A stretch of DNA of 64,000 nucleotides from Janthinobacterium fluminis (GCF_028595325.1 NZ_JAQQXR010000014.1:18763-82762); one strand, 5' to 3'; shown: positions 17,742-27,192, numbered from the stretch's first letter. Program-made: numbers and translations. Notes: a model not told the origin generated them from the letters alone.

Positions 17742-17774
17742 AAAAAAAAGCCGCCTGAGCAAGGTCCAGGCGGC
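17742..17774 (-). terminator. Factor-independent terminator after terD
   Basis: On the minus strand, GCCGCCTG and CAGGCGGC pair around a nine-base loop and run straight into eight T residues (17742-17749), about 20 bases after the terD stop. Confidence 0.8.
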
Positions 17775-17795
17775 CGTGTTAGCGTGGCAGGCCGT

Positions 17796-18371
17796 TTATG
17801 CGTTGACGCCGTAGGAGCGCGCCAGCGGCCCCAGGCCGCCCTTGAAGCCCTGGCCGACGGCCTTGAATTTCCACTCGCCGTTGTTGCGGTAGACTTCGCC
17901 GAAGACCATCGCCGTTTCCGTCGAGCCGTCCTCGGACAGGTCGTAGCGGGCGATTTCCTTCTCGCCGTCGGCGTTCAGGCAGCGGATGAAGGCCTTGCCG
18001 ACCATGCCGAAGTTCTGGTTGCGCGCCTCGGCTTCGTGGATCGTCACGCTGACGGTGATGCGCTCGATGTCGGCCGGCACCTTGTCGAGGTCGATGACGA
18101 GGCGCTCGTCGTCGCCCTCGCCGGCGCCGGTCTGGTTGTCGCCCGTGTGGGTGACGGAGCCGTCGGTCGATTTCAGGTTGTTGTAGAAGATGAAGTCGGC
18201 GTCGCCGCGCACCTTGCCGTCGGCCTTCAGCAGGAAGGCGCTGCCGTCGAGGTCGAAGGTGGCGCCGTCGGTGACGCGCGGGTCCCAGCCGAGGCCGATC
18301 ACGACTTTCTTCAGGTTCGGCGCTTCCTTGCTCAGATTAACGTTGCCGCCTTTTTGCAGACTAATTGCCAT
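17796..18371 (-). CDS. terD: TerD-family calcium-binding stress protein
   Basis: 191 residues, the standard TerD/TerE length. Key motifs are [26 protein letters not shown] (acidic Ca2+-binding residues), [58 protein letters not shown] and [22 protein letters not shown]. The protein is cytoplasmic and is linked with tellurite, oxidative and phage stress. AAGGAG ten bases before the ATG at 18371 decides the start. It lies between the DUF475 membrane protein and the AIM24 gene. Confidence 0.93.
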   Translation of the reverse strand: MAISLQKGGNVNLSKEAPNLKKVVIGLGWDPRVTDGATFDLDGSAFLLKADGKVRGDADFIFYNNLKSTDGSVTHTGDNQTGAGEGDDERLVIDLDKVPADIERITVSVTIHEAEARNQNFGMVGKAFIRCLNADGEKEIARYDLSEDGSTETAMVFGEVYRNNGEWKFKAVGQGFKGGLGPLARSYGVNA

Positions 18372-18476
18372 GATTGAAGCTCCTTTTGATGAGTGATACC
18401 GCACTATAAATGCTGTGGGGCCATCGCGCCGCGCGGGCCGATGGTTTCCTGTTACATGGGGCCGGTGGGGCCGATT

Positions 18477-19511
18477 TCAATCCTGCGTCGCCTGTTCTTT
18501 TTTATAGCGCATCGACGACCACAGCGAGACGAGGATGAAGGCGACGCCGGACAGGCCGGTGAACCATTCCGGGATGTGGTATTTGACGCTGGCCAGCATG
18601 ATCAGCGCCAGGATGCCGATGGCGTAATGGGCGCCGTGCTCCAGGTAGACGAATTCCTCCAGCGTGCCCTTGTGCACCAGGAAGACGGTCAGCGAGCGGA
18701 CGAACATGGCGCCGATGGCCAGGCCCAGCATGATGATGACGACGTCGTTGGTGATGGCGAAGGCGCCGATGACGCCGTCGAAGCTGAACGAGGCGTCCAG
18801 TACTTCCAGGTAGAGGAAGCCGCCGATGCTGCCGCGCGAAATCATCTTGCCGATGGTCGGGTCGGCCTCCTCTTCCTCCAGCAAGCCGCTGATCCAGCCG
18901 ACGGCGACGTAGACGGCGACGCCGATGACGCCGGCCGACAGCACGCTGAGCTTGCGCTCGGCCGGCACCATCGCGACGCAGGCGAAGGTGGCGCCCAGCG
19001 CCAGCAGCACGGCCAGGCCCTCGCTGCCGTGCTTGCCGACCTTCTCCTCGATCCAGCCCAGCCAGTGCAACTGCTTCTCGTCGTCGAACAGGAAGTTGAG
19101 GAAGACCAGCAGCAGGAAGGCGCCGCCGAAGGCGGCCACCTCGGCGTGGTTGTCGGTCAGGTGGCGGGCGTATTCGAGCGGCGTGGTGGTGGCCATCGTC
19201 CACACGTCGAGCAGGCCGAGGCCGGTGGCGAAGGCGACGATCAGCAGGGGGAACAGCAGGCGCATGCCGAACACGGCGACGAGGATGCCGACGGTGAGGA
19301 AGAGTTTTTGCCAGAAATCGTTCCAGTGGCGCAGCACGGAGGCGTTGACGACGGCGTTGTCGAACGAGAGCGACACTTCCATGATGCCCAGCACGCCGGC
19401 GATCCACAGCGCCTGCAGGGCGCCGGCGAAGCCGGCGTGGCTATAGCCCCACCAGCCGGCCAGCGCCATCAGAATGATTGTGACTATGAAAGAAAGCCGG
19501 AAATGCTGCAT
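18477..19511 (-). CDS. TerC-like integral membrane protein, DUF475 family
   Basis: 344 residues with about nine hydrophobic segments. Diagnostic motifs are VLGIMEVSLSFDNAVVNASVL (the acidic TerC signature with Glu, Asp and Asn in the membrane) and its repeat LEVLDASFSFDGVIGAFAITND. TerC-type proteins are membrane partners of TerD/TerB and are thought to handle metal ions such as Mn2+. It is the first gene of the minus-strand Ter locus. Start ATG 19511 is preceded by GGGGGT. Confidence 0.9.
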   Translation of the reverse strand: MQHFRLSFIVTIILMALAGWWGYSHAGFAGALQALWIAGVLGIMEVSLSFDNAVVNASVLRHWNDFWQKLFLTVGILVAVFGMRLLFPLLIVAFATGLGLLDVWTMATTTPLEYARHLTDNHAEVAAFGGAFLLLVFLNFLFDDEKQLHWLGWIEEKVGKHGSEGLAVLLALGATFACVAMVPAERKLSVLSAGVIGVAVYVAVGWISGLLEEEEADPTIGKMISRGSIGGFLYLEVLDASFSFDGVIGAFAITNDVVIIMLGLAIGAMFVRSLTVFLVHKGTLEEFVYLEHGAHYAIGILALIMLASVKYHIPEWFTGLSGVAFILVSLWSSMRYKKEQATQD

Positions 19512-19747
19512 CAGTTACCCCCGCGAAAAAAGCGCATCGAAGGCCGCGCCGCGCCCGCGCCGGCAGAAGGGCGGGGCGGCGCTGGCGTATTGTTGTATGG
19601 AACATTGTGATTTTATATTACTTGTCCGGCGCCGCGCCAATTTGTCCGGCGCGCCCGCCGCGCGGGGGCCGGCGGGCCAGGCCGATCTGCGATAATGGCG
19701 CATGCCGCGCAAGCGCGCCGCCCCCTCACTCGAATAAAGGAATTGCT

Positions 19748-20173
19748 TTGGACATCGCCTACCTCGTCACCCCCCTGATTACCTGGACCCTGGTGGGCCC
19801 GATCAAATTCCTCATCAACAGCGCGCGCACGCGGCAATGGGCCTTCGGCCTGGTCGGCAACGGCGGCTTTCCCAGCAACCACAGCGCCGTCGTCTCCAGC
19901 ATGGCCACGCTGATCGCGCTGCGCGAAGGCATGAGCTCGCCGGCCTTCGGCGTGGCCGTCACGCTGGCCTTCATCGTCATCATCGACGCCAACAGCCTGC
20001 GCCAGCACGTCGGCAAGCAGGCGGCGGCCATCAACCGCCTCGGCAAGGACAGCGCCGGCCACAGTTGGCTGCGCGAGCGCATGGGCCACACCCTCGTCGA
20101 AATCGCCGGCGGCCTGTGCACCGGCATCGCCATCGCCCACGCCATCAACGCCGTGCTCGGCCGCGGCTGGTGA
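19748..20173 (+). CDS. Divergent PAP2-related (DUF212) membrane protein
   Basis: About 141 residues with several hydrophobic segments and the DUF212 signature GGFPSNHSAVVSSMATLIALREG near residues 35-57 followed by DANSLRQHVGKQAAAINRL. The SNHSA part resembles the phosphatase motif of PAP2 enzymes, so it may be an acid-phosphatase/haloperoxidase relative; substrate unknown. The start is a TTG at 19748 with AAAGGA about eight bases upstream; no ATG is available before the conserved region. It is divergent from the DUF475 gene. Confidence 0.75.
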   Translation: MDIAYLVTPLITWTLVGPIKFLINSARTRQWAFGLVGNGGFPSNHSAVVSSMATLIALREGMSSPAFGVAVTLAFIVIIDANSLRQHVGKQAAAINRLGKDSAGHSWLRERMGHTLVEIAGGLCTGIAIAHAINAVLGRGW

Positions 20174-20325
20174 GGCGCCGCCAAGTCCATTAGACTCTGC
20201 GCCGACGGCCCGGGGCGACCCCGGGCCGTCCTCCTGGCTGCCATTGCGCGGCGCCGGAAAACCACGCTTCACTCCCTCCAAACGGCGTTTCGCGCCGCCA
20301 AAATCGCCTTCTATCTTGTCGCCGA

Positions 20326-20355
20326 TTGACAGCCCCCGGCGCGCTCCGTGATACT
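20326..20355 (+). promoter_or_regulatory. Candidate sigma-70 promoter for the RND pump operon
   Basis: TTGACA (20326-20331) and GATACT (20350-20355) with an 18-base spacer lie about 70 bases before the adaptor gene. The leader between them and the start is AT-rich. Candidate by eye only. Confidence 0.45.
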
Positions 20356-20423
20356 TTGCACCTTGCCGTTTTAGTAAATACTTCCGCTCGTACTACATAC
20401 CAATAATTTCGGAGAATTAGCTT

Positions 20424-21575
20424 ATGTTGCGCAAAACCATATTCGTGCTCGCGGTCGCTTCGGCCCTGGCAGCCTGTAGCAAGGGGACGCCGGAGCCAGG
20501 CAAGGCCGAGGCCGACAAGAAGGCCGCCGCGGCGCCGCGCAATTTACTGATCTCCCCCGAGGATTTGCTGACGATACAGAGCAACGCGCTGGCCTCCGGC
20601 CCCGTCATCACCGGCTCCGTGCAGCCGGAGCGGCGCGCCGACCTGCGCGCCGAGGTGTCGGCCGTGGTGCTGCAGGTGCTCAAGGAAAACGGCGAGAGCG
20701 TCAAGCGCGGCGACCTGCTGGTGCGCCTGGACGACACGGCCATCCGCGACAGCCTGCAATCGGCCGAGGCGGCCAGCCGCGCCGCCGGCCAGACCCTGGA
20801 CCAGGCCGAGCGCACCTTCCAGCGCCTGAAGACCTTGCGCACCTCGGGCATGGCCTCGGCCCAGGCCCTGGACGACGCCGAGAGCCGGCGCAACAATGCG
20901 CAAAGCGATCTGGCCGCGGCCAAGGCCCGCGCCGTGCTGGCGCAGCAGCAGTTGCAGCGCACCGGCGTGCGCGCGCCCTTCGACGGCATCGTCAGCGAGC
21001 GCAAGGTGTCGAACGGCGACACGGCGCAGATCGGCAAGGAATTGATCAAGGTGATAGACCCGGCCAGCATGCGTTTCGAGGGCCTGGTGTCGGCCGACAA
21101 GATCGGCGTCGTCAAGGTCGGCCAGCCGGCCCGCTTCCGCGTCAACGGCTATCCGGACCAGGATTTCCTCGGCCAGGTCAAGCGCGTCGACCCGGCCGCC
21201 AACCCCGTCACGCGCCAGGTGGCCGTGCTGGTGGCGTTCGCCGACAAGACCCAGCCGCGCGTGGCCGGCCTGTATGCCGAGGGGCGCATCGAGGCGTCCA
21301 CGGCGCCGGCGCTGATGATACCGGACGCGGCCCTGGTGCTGTCCGGCGACAAGGCCTACGCCTGGCGCCTCAAGGACAGGACGCTGAGCAAGGTGACGCT
21401 GCAACTGGGCGTGCGCGATGCGCGCACCGGCCAGCGCGAGGTGCGCGCCGGCCTGACGCTGGGCGAGCAGGTGATGCGCAGCCCGAGCGCCACCTTCAAG
21501 GACGGCCAGGTCGTCGAGCTGGCCGCGGCCAAGCCGGCGCCGGCCGCCGCGGCCATCGCCAGCAAGGGAAACTAA
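20424..21575 (+). CDS. RND efflux periplasmic adaptor (HlyD/AcrA family) lipoprotein
   Basis: 383 residues. A lipoprotein signal peptide ends with LAAC (lipobox, Cys about residue 18). Then come a barrel-sandwich/lipoyl half (RADLRAEVSAVVLQVLKENGESVKRGDLLVRLDD), a helical hairpin (residues about 110-175, with QALDDAESRRNNAQSDLAAAKA) and the second lipoyl half (RTGVRAPFDGIVSERKVSNGDTAQIG). It bridges the inner-membrane pump and an outer-membrane channel. It ends three bases before the permease gene, so the two form an operon. No TolC-like gene is present. Confidence 0.92.
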   Translation: MLRKTIFVLAVASALAACSKGTPEPGKAEADKKAAAAPRNLLISPEDLLTIQSNALASGPVITGSVQPERRADLRAEVSAVVLQVLKENGESVKRGDLLVRLDDTAIRDSLQSAEAASRAAGQTLDQAERTFQRLKTLRTSGMASAQALDDAESRRNNAQSDLAAAKARAVLAQQQLQRTGVRAPFDGIVSERKVSNGDTAQIGKELIKVIDPASMRFEGLVSADKIGVVKVGQPARFRVNGYPDQDFLGQVKRVDPAANPVTRQVAVLVAFADKTQPRVAGLYAEGRIEASTAPALMIPDAALVLSGDKAYAWRLKDRTLSKVTLQLGVRDARTGQREVRAGLTLGEQVMRSPSATFKDGQVVELAAAKPAPAAAAIASKGN

Positions 21576-21578
21576 GCC

Positions 21579-24500
21579 ATGTTCCTTTCCGATTTCAGCA
21601 TCAAGAAGCCGATCGCGACGATCGTGCTGATCGTCGCGATGATGTGCCTGGGCCTGCTGGCGCTCAAGAAGCTGCGCGTCAACCAGAACCCGGACGTGGA
21701 GATTCCCACCATCGTCGTCAGCATTCCGTATCCGGGCGCCTCGCCCGAGACGGTCGAGCGGGAAATCGTCAACCGCCTGGAAAAATCGCTGCAGAGCATC
21801 AGCGGCGTCACCCGCGTCGGCAGCGACGCGAACGAGGGCGCGGCCGTCATCGAGATCGAGTTCAGCTTCAAGAAGAACTTGATCGAGGCTTCCGACGAGA
21901 TCCGCAACGCCATCGGCGCGGTGCGCTACAAGCTGCCCGTCGAGATGCGCGAACCTATCCTGCGGCGCATCGACCCGGCGGCCCAGCCGGTGCTGCAAAT
22001 GGCGCTGTCGTCGTCGAGCCAGAGCCACGCGGAGATTTCCCGCTACGCCGAGGACGTGCTGGCCGATAAATTCCGCGCCGTCGACGGCGTCTCCGTCGTC
22101 AACGTCGGCGGTTCCCTGAAGCGCGAGCTGAGCGTGCTGCTGCGCGCCGAGAAGCTGCGCGAATACAATGTCTCGGTGGGCGAGGTCGTGCAGGCCCTGC
22201 GCAACCAGAACACCAACGCGCCGGTCGGCAAGGTGCGCGGCCAGCTCGACGAGAAAAGCATACGCCTGGTCGGCCGCATCGAGACGCCGGCCGAGTTCGA
22301 GCAAGTCGTCATCAAGCGCAGCGGCGAGGAAATCGTCCGCCTGGCCCAGGTGGCGACGATCGCCGACGGCTTCGCCGAAATGAACAGCGTGAGCATCCGC
22401 AGCGGCAAGCCGAACGTCGGCATTTCCGTCACCCGCACGCGCGACGCCAGCGCCGTCAGCGTCGCCACCCGGCTGCGCGCCGCCGTCGAGGAAATCCGCA
22501 AGACCCTGCCCAAGGGCACCACGCTCGACATCACCCGCGACGGCGGCGAGGAGGCCCAGCACAGCCTGAACAACGTCATCGAGTCGCTCGTCTTCGGCGC
22601 CGTGCTGACCATCTTCGTCGTCTACGCCTTCCTGAACTCGTGGCGCTCGACGCTGATCACGGCGCTGAGCCTGCCCACCTCCGTCATCGCCGCCTTCATC
22701 GCCGTCTGGCTGTGCGGCTTCACGCTGAACTTCATGACGCTGCTCGGCCTGTCGCTGGCCATCGGCGTGCTGATCGACGACGCCATCGTCGTGCGCGAAA
22801 ACATCGTGCGGCACATGCAGATGGGCTCGGACCGGCGCAAGGCCGCCCTGGAAGGCACGGCCGAGATCGGCATGGCCGTGGCGGCGACGACCTTCTCCAT
22901 CATCGCCGTCTTCATCCCCGTGGCCTTCATGCCGGGCGTGTCGGGCGAATGGTTCCGGCCGTTCGCGCTGACGGTGACGTGTTCGGTGCTGGTCAGCCTG
23001 GCCATCTCATTCACGCTCGACCCGATGCTGTCGGCCTACTGGGGCGACCCGGCCGACCACCACACGGCGCCGAAATCCGGCCTGAGCCGCGTGCTGGCCC
23101 GCTTCAACGACTGGTTCGACCACCAGGCCGACCGCTACGGCCGCGTCATCGCCTGGGCGCTGCACCACCGCCGCTGGATGGCCGTGATCGCGCTGGGCAG
23201 CCTGGTCGGCGCCTTGGCGCTGCACCACTTCAAGGGCGGCTCCAGCTTCCTGCCGGCCTCCGACCAGGGCTTCCTGCTGATCGACGTGCGCACGCCGGCG
23301 TCGAGCAGCCTCGAATATGCGCGCCTGAAAATGGAAAAGGCCGCCGAGCTGGCCCGCACGCTGCCGGAAACGAAGGAAACCAACAGCCGCATCAGCGCCA
23401 GCGGCGGCAGCATCTACGTCGACATCGGCAAGCGCAACACGCGCCCCCGTTCCGCCAAGATGGTGGCCGTCGAGCTGCGCGAGAAGATGACCCGCCTGGT
23501 CGGCGCCGAGTACGTCGTGCTCGACGATTTGAACGGCGGCGCCCGCAAGCCCATCCAGGTGGAATTCACCGGCCCCGATTCGCGCAAGCTCATCGAGATC
23601 ACCGCCGCGTATATGGAAAAGCTGCGCCAGGTGCCGGGTGCCGTCGACGTCGGCCTGTCCGAGCAGGACGCGAAGAACGAGTTGCAGATCGAACTCAACC
23701 GCGGCCTGGCGAACTCGATGGGCATTTCCGTCAACGACGCGGCGCAGTCGCTGCGCGTGGCCTTCGCCGGCGTCGAGGTGGGCGACTGGGTCGACCCGAC
23801 GGGCGAGTCGCGCGACGTGGCCGTGCGCCTGCACCCGGACGACCGGGTCAGCGCGGAAAACATCGAGCGCCTGCCGATCGCCGTCAGCGGCACGAACCAG
23901 ATGGTGCCGCTGGACCAGATCGCCGCGATCACGATGGGCAAGGGGCCGTCGTCGATCGAGCACAAGAACGGCAAGCGCACCGTCAGCGTGTCGGCCAACG
24001 CGCAGGGGCGCTCGAACGGCGAGGTGACGGCCGACGCCATGAAACTGGCGAAGGCGATCGACTTCCCGCCCGGCTACGGCCTGGCGCTGGGCGGCGCCGG
24101 CCAGGACCAGCAGGAATTGTTCGGCGAAATGTTCACGGCGCTGGTGATGGGCATCGGCCTGATGTACCTGATCCTGGTGATGCAGTTCGGCTCGTTCACG
24201 GCGCCGGTGGCGGTGATGCTGTCGCTGCCGCTGAGCCTGATCGGCGTCGTGCTGGCGCTGATGCTGACGAATAACACGCTGAACCTGATGAGCTTCATCG
24301 GCATCATCATGCTGATGGGCCTGGTGGCGAAGAACGCCATCCTGCTGCTGGACGCGGCGCGCAAGCGCGAGGCCGAGGGCTACGGCCGCGAGGACGCGCT
24401 GATGTACGCGGGCCGCATGCGCCTGCGGCCCATCCTGATGACGACGTTCGCCCTGATCGCCGGCATGTTCCCCGTCGCGCTGGGGCTGGGCGAGGGCGGC

Positions 24501-24782
24501 GAGTTCTACCGGCCGCTGGCGATCGCCATCATCGGCGGCACGATCACGTCGACGATCCTGACCTTGCTGGTGGTGCCGACTTTCTACGACAGCATAGAAA
24601 TCGCCCGCGACGGCGCGCGCGCCAAGTTCCGCCGCCGCGCCGCGCGCTGGACGGCGGCGCCGGCCTTCGTGATGACCTTGGTCGAGGCCCTGCTGACGCT
24701 GGTGTTTGTGCGCCTGGTGTTCCGCGTGCTGGTAAAACTGCTGAAATTCGCCGCCGGACGGGGACGGGTGGCGGCGCGCTGA
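21579..24782 (+). CDS. RND-family efflux permease (HAE1-like)
   Basis: 1067 residues, usual RND length, with 12 hydrophobic segments in the standard 1 + 5 + 1 + 5 layout and two large periplasmic loops. Motifs: SIKKPIATIVLIVAMMCLGLLAL at the N-terminus, GVLIDDAIVVRENIVRHMQMG (TM4 with paired aspartates for proton relay), and MGLVAKNAILLLDAARKREAEG in the second half. Likely substrates are drugs or lipophilic compounds, not metals, judging by the overall HAE1-like pattern. No local regulator gene is seen. Confidence 0.92.
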   Translation: MFLSDFSIKKPIATIVLIVAMMCLGLLALKKLRVNQNPDVEIPTIVVSIPYPGASPETVEREIVNRLEKSLQSISGVTRVGSDANEGAAVIEIEFSFKKNLIEASDEIRNAIGAVRYKLPVEMREPILRRIDPAAQPVLQMALSSSSQSHAEISRYAEDVLADKFRAVDGVSVVNVGGSLKRELSVLLRAEKLREYNVSVGEVVQALRNQNTNAPVGKVRGQLDEKSIRLVGRIETPAEFEQVVIKRSGEEIVRLAQVATIADGFAEMNSVSIRSGKPNVGISVTRTRDASAVSVATRLRAAVEEIRKTLPKGTTLDITRDGGEEAQHSLNNVIESLVFGAVLTIFVVYAFLNSWRSTLITALSLPTSVIAAFIAVWLCGFTLNFMTLLGLSLAIGVLIDDAIVVRENIVRHMQMGSDRRKAALEGTAEIGMAVAATTFSIIAVFIPVAFMPGVSGEWFRPFALTVTCSVLVSLAISFTLDPMLSAYWGDPADHHTAPKSGLSRVLARFNDWFDHQADRYGRVIAWALHHRRWMAVIALGSLVGALALHHFKGGSSFLPASDQGFLLIDVRTPASSSLEYARLKMEKAAELARTLPETKETNSRISASGGSIYVDIGKRNTRPRSAKMVAVELREKMTRLVGAEYVVLDDLNGGARKPIQVEFTGPDSRKLIEITAAYMEKLRQVPGAVDVGLSEQDAKNELQIELNRGLANSMGISVNDAAQSLRVAFAGVEVGDWVDPTGESRDVAVRLHPDDRVSAENIERLPIAVSGTNQMVPLDQIAAITMGKGPSSIEHKNGKRTVSVSANAQGRSNGEVTADAMKLAKAIDFPPGYGLALGGAGQDQQELFGEMFTALVMGIGLMYLILVMQFGSFTAPVAVMLSLPLSLIGVVLALMLTNNTLNLMSFIGIIMLMGLVAKNAILLLDAARKREAEGYGREDALMYAGRMRLRPILMTTFALIAGMFPVALGLGEGGEFYRPLAIAIIGGTITSTILTLLVVPTFYDSIEIARDGARAKFRRRAARWTAAPAFVMTLVEALLTLVFVRLVFRVLVKLLKFAAGRGRVAAR

Positions 24783-24802
24783 CGCGGGCGCCGGCGCAGC
24801 AC

Positions 24803-24838
24803 AAAAGAGCCTTCAACTGACTGAAGGCTCTTTTTTTT
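24803..24838. terminator. Terminator between the RND permease and the convergent lipoprotein gene
   Basis: AGAGCCTTCA and TGAAGGCTCT (24806-24815, 24822-24831) form a perfect stem followed by eight T on the plus strand, with four A before it, so it can serve both convergent transcripts. Confidence 0.9.
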
Positions 24839-24851
24839 GGTTTGCTGTCGT

Positions 24852-25160
24852 TTAGCTGCCCGTGCTCGTGCCCGGAGCCGGCGGTGTCGGGGTGGCGGGC
24901 GTGGTGGTGTCGGGCGGCGTGGCCCCCGGGGTGGTGCTCGTGCCCGGCGCCGTGCTTGGTGTGCTCGTGTCCGGCGTTGTCGTGCCCGGGCTGGTGCCGG
25001 TGGCGCCGCTGGTGCCGCTGCTGCCCGAGGTGCTGCCGCCGGTCGTGGCCCCGGTGCCGGCTGCGCCCGTCTGGTCGGCCGGCTTGCGGCAACCGCCCAG
25101 GATGGCGCCCAGCACGGCCGCAGTCAAGATGATCTTGGAGGTTTTCGACAATGCAATCAT
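24852..25160 (-). CDS. Small Gly/Ser/Thr/Pro-rich lipoprotein
   Basis: 102 residues. A lipoprotein signal (SKTSKIILTAAVLGAILGGC, Cys near residue 24) is followed by a low-complexity tail made almost only of Gly, Ser, Thr, Pro and Ala (for example PDTSTPSTAPGTSTTPG). AAGGA sits just before the ATG. The tail looks like an extended, unstructured envelope linker; function unknown. The convergent terminator after the gene supports it as a transcribed unit. Confidence 0.7.
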   Translation of the reverse strand: MIALSKTSKIILTAAVLGAILGGCRKPADQTGAAGTGATTGGSTSGSSGTSGATGTSPGTTTPDTSTPSTAPGTSTTPGATPPDTTTPATPTPPAPGTSTGS

Positions 25161-25229
25161 GATCCTTCCTTTCTTTAAGTGGGTAACTGTTAGGCTTGCC
25201 AGCCGGGTAAAAGTTCAACCGGCGCCCGC

Positions 25230-25988
25230 TCAGAGCGGCAGTTCCACCAGATCGTCGTCGCCGTCGCGCCCGCCCATAATGCCGATGGCCTCCTCGTACC
25301 AGCTCTGCACCATCAGCAAGTGGCCGCGCTCCTCGTCGAGGGCGATGGTGAAGTCGCTGACCATGTCGAATTGCTCCTGCTCCTCGGCCAGCGCGATCAG
25401 CGATTCCCAGCCGACCTGGTCGGCCAGTTCGGCCGTCAGCAGCGCGTGCAGCGACTGGGCGATCGTCGTGCGCGGATCGTTAACCACTTGCACCAGGCCC
25501 ATCGACTCCACCCCGACCAGGTCGGCGCTGGGGGTTTGCGAGGTGGCGTCGCCGCCCAGCGCCTCGATGGCCTGGGCCACCGTCAGGAAGTGGCGCGCCT
25601 CGTCGTCGCGGATTTCCTGCAAGTCGTCGATGCTCATGCTCAGCGAGCCGTCCAGCGTCGCCTCGCACTTGGTGATGAGGGCGTCGTACAGGCGCGTGCC
25701 GGTGCGCTCGAAGGCCAGGCGCTCGCCCAGCTTGTCGAGCAGGATGTGCGGGCGTTCGCCCCTGAGCGCGGCGGCGCCGGCCTTGGCCGCGCCCTTCAGC
25801 GTGACGGGCAGCGGCACCGAGCCGAGCAGGTCGGCGTCGAGGATATAGCCGTTGCGCAGATTGGCGATGCCGGCGTCGTCGAAGAAGACGTCGGGCGTGC
25901 CGCCCTCGTAGTCCTGCATGGCGCGGCTGTCGAGCGGCGACATGTGGATGCCGGTGCGGTTCAGGCCGATGTGTTCTGGCTGTGTCAT
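25230..25988 (-). CDS. Ferritin-like domain protein
   Basis: 252 residues. After a 75-residue N-terminal region (TPDVFFDDAGIANLRNGYILDADLLG) a four-helix ferritin-like bundle is suggested by FERTGTRLYDALI, EIRDDEARHF (E-x6-H spacing), TAELADQVGWESLIALAEEQEQ and ALDEERGHLLMVQSWYEE, which would supply the carboxylate and histidine ligands of a di-iron site. The product is presumably involved in iron or oxidative-stress chemistry, but substrate and oligomeric state are unknown. It lies 31 bases after a second ferritin-like gene in the same direction. Confidence 0.75.
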   Translation of the reverse strand: MTQPEHIGLNRTGIHMSPLDSRAMQDYEGGTPDVFFDDAGIANLRNGYILDADLLGSVPLPVTLKGAAKAGAAALRGERPHILLDKLGERLAFERTGTRLYDALITKCEATLDGSLSMSIDDLQEIRDDEARHFLTVAQAIEALGGDATSQTPSADLVGVESMGLVQVVNDPRTTIAQSLHALLTAELADQVGWESLIALAEEQEQFDMVSDFTIALDEERGHLLMVQSWYEEAIGIMGGRDGDDDLVELPL

Positions 25989-26019
25989 CGTGGTGTCCTT
26001 CCAGTGGGGCCGCTGGCCG

Positions 26020-27192
26020 TCAGTCGACGGCGATCACGGTGCGGTTCAATTCCGTGCCCGGCACCCAGGCGTAGCCGGCGGCCACCGACTCGCTGGGCGA
26101 GCCGTCACGGTTCATTTGTTCGCGGTAGGCGCGCGAGGCGGCGCCTTCCCGCGGCTTGTCGACGAATTGCGTGCCCATGGCGCGCAGGTCGACTTCCTGC
26201 GTCAGCACCTGGCGCACAAACTCGCGGTGGCTTTTGAACTCGACCGGCTCGGGCAGGCCGGCCGGCAGGATGTCCGTCGGGTCGCGCCGCTCGTGCCGCT
26301 TGAACAGCTCGCTGACGAAGTGAAAGTGGCCCAGCTCGTAGTCGAGGAAGCGCTCCCAGATGGCCTTGACGTGGTGGTTGGTTTCCTGCTGCAGGCAGTT
26401 GTAATAGTTATAGACTTCGTTGGCCTCGTGCAGCAGCCACTGCTCCAGCCAGCTTTCGGAGGGATCGAGGATGGACGCGTACTGCGTCACATGCTGTTCC
26501 TCGACCGAGGCGATTTCCGCGTACAACTGGCGCGCCACCGGGTCGGAAAACTGCGGCCCCACGGTCATATAGTAGTCGTGGGTCTGGAACTTGGCGGCGC
26601 CGATGGTCAGCGCATGCAGCTTGGTCAGCGGCAGCGCCGTCGCGCGCTCGTAGGGGAGGCGTAAATCGTCCTGCGGCGCGCGGTGCTCCAGCAGCGTCGG
26701 GCGGCCGGGCAAGATGTCCGTGTAGCTTTGCAAAATATTATTGGCGTCCTTGCCTTCGAGCCGGTCCAGCAGCGCCGAATAGCGGTACAGGTGGTCGAAG
26801 TCTTCCAGCAGGCCGAAGCGGTAGACCTGGGCCAGGTAGGGGTCCGGCTCGCGCTGGGCGACGGCGGCCGTCACCTCGATGGCCAGCTGCTCGTAGGCGA
26901 TGGTCGTTTCCAGCGGCGAATGGTCGGCGCCGAGCAGCCAGTTGACGGCCGTCGCCTGGTGCTGCTCGGCGCGGCGCACCTGGGCCAGCGGCAGGCGCAG
27001 CTCGGCGTTCATGCGCGCGGCCATGTGCTGGAAGCGGATCGCCTCCGTTTCGACGCCATTCATCAAGATGACGCGCACGCGCGTGAAGGCGTCGTCGTCG
27101 AGTTTGCTGATCGGTTTTTGCACCAACTCGCGCCAAGTGAAACGTTGCCGGTCCAGCGCGCAACCTTTCGCGTCGTATAAATTGAAAGCCAT
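26020..27192 (-). CDS. Large ferritin-like family protein
   Basis: 390 residues starting MAFNLYDAKGCALDRQRFTWRELV. Several helices with paired Glu/His ligands are visible: MNGVETEAIRFQHMAARMN, EDFDHLYRYSALLDRLEG, IASVEEQHVTQY, WLLHEANEVYNYYNCLQQET and LGHFHFVSELFKRHE. This is consistent with a double or extended ferritin-like fold. It precedes the smaller ferritin-like gene and both probably form one transcript. I do not recognise a named enzyme; database entries for this type usually read ferritin family protein. Confidence 0.7.
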   Translation of the reverse strand: MAFNLYDAKGCALDRQRFTWRELVQKPISKLDDDAFTRVRVILMNGVETEAIRFQHMAARMNAELRLPLAQVRRAEQHQATAVNWLLGADHSPLETTIAYEQLAIEVTAAVAQREPDPYLAQVYRFGLLEDFDHLYRYSALLDRLEGKDANNILQSYTDILPGRPTLLEHRAPQDDLRLPYERATALPLTKLHALTIGAAKFQTHDYYMTVGPQFSDPVARQLYAEIASVEEQHVTQYASILDPSESWLEQWLLHEANEVYNYYNCLQQETNHHVKAIWERFLDYELGHFHFVSELFKRHERRDPTDILPAGLPEPVEFKSHREFVRQVLTQEVDLRAMGTQFVDKPREGAASRAYREQMNRDGSPSESVAAGYAWVPGTELNRTVIAVD

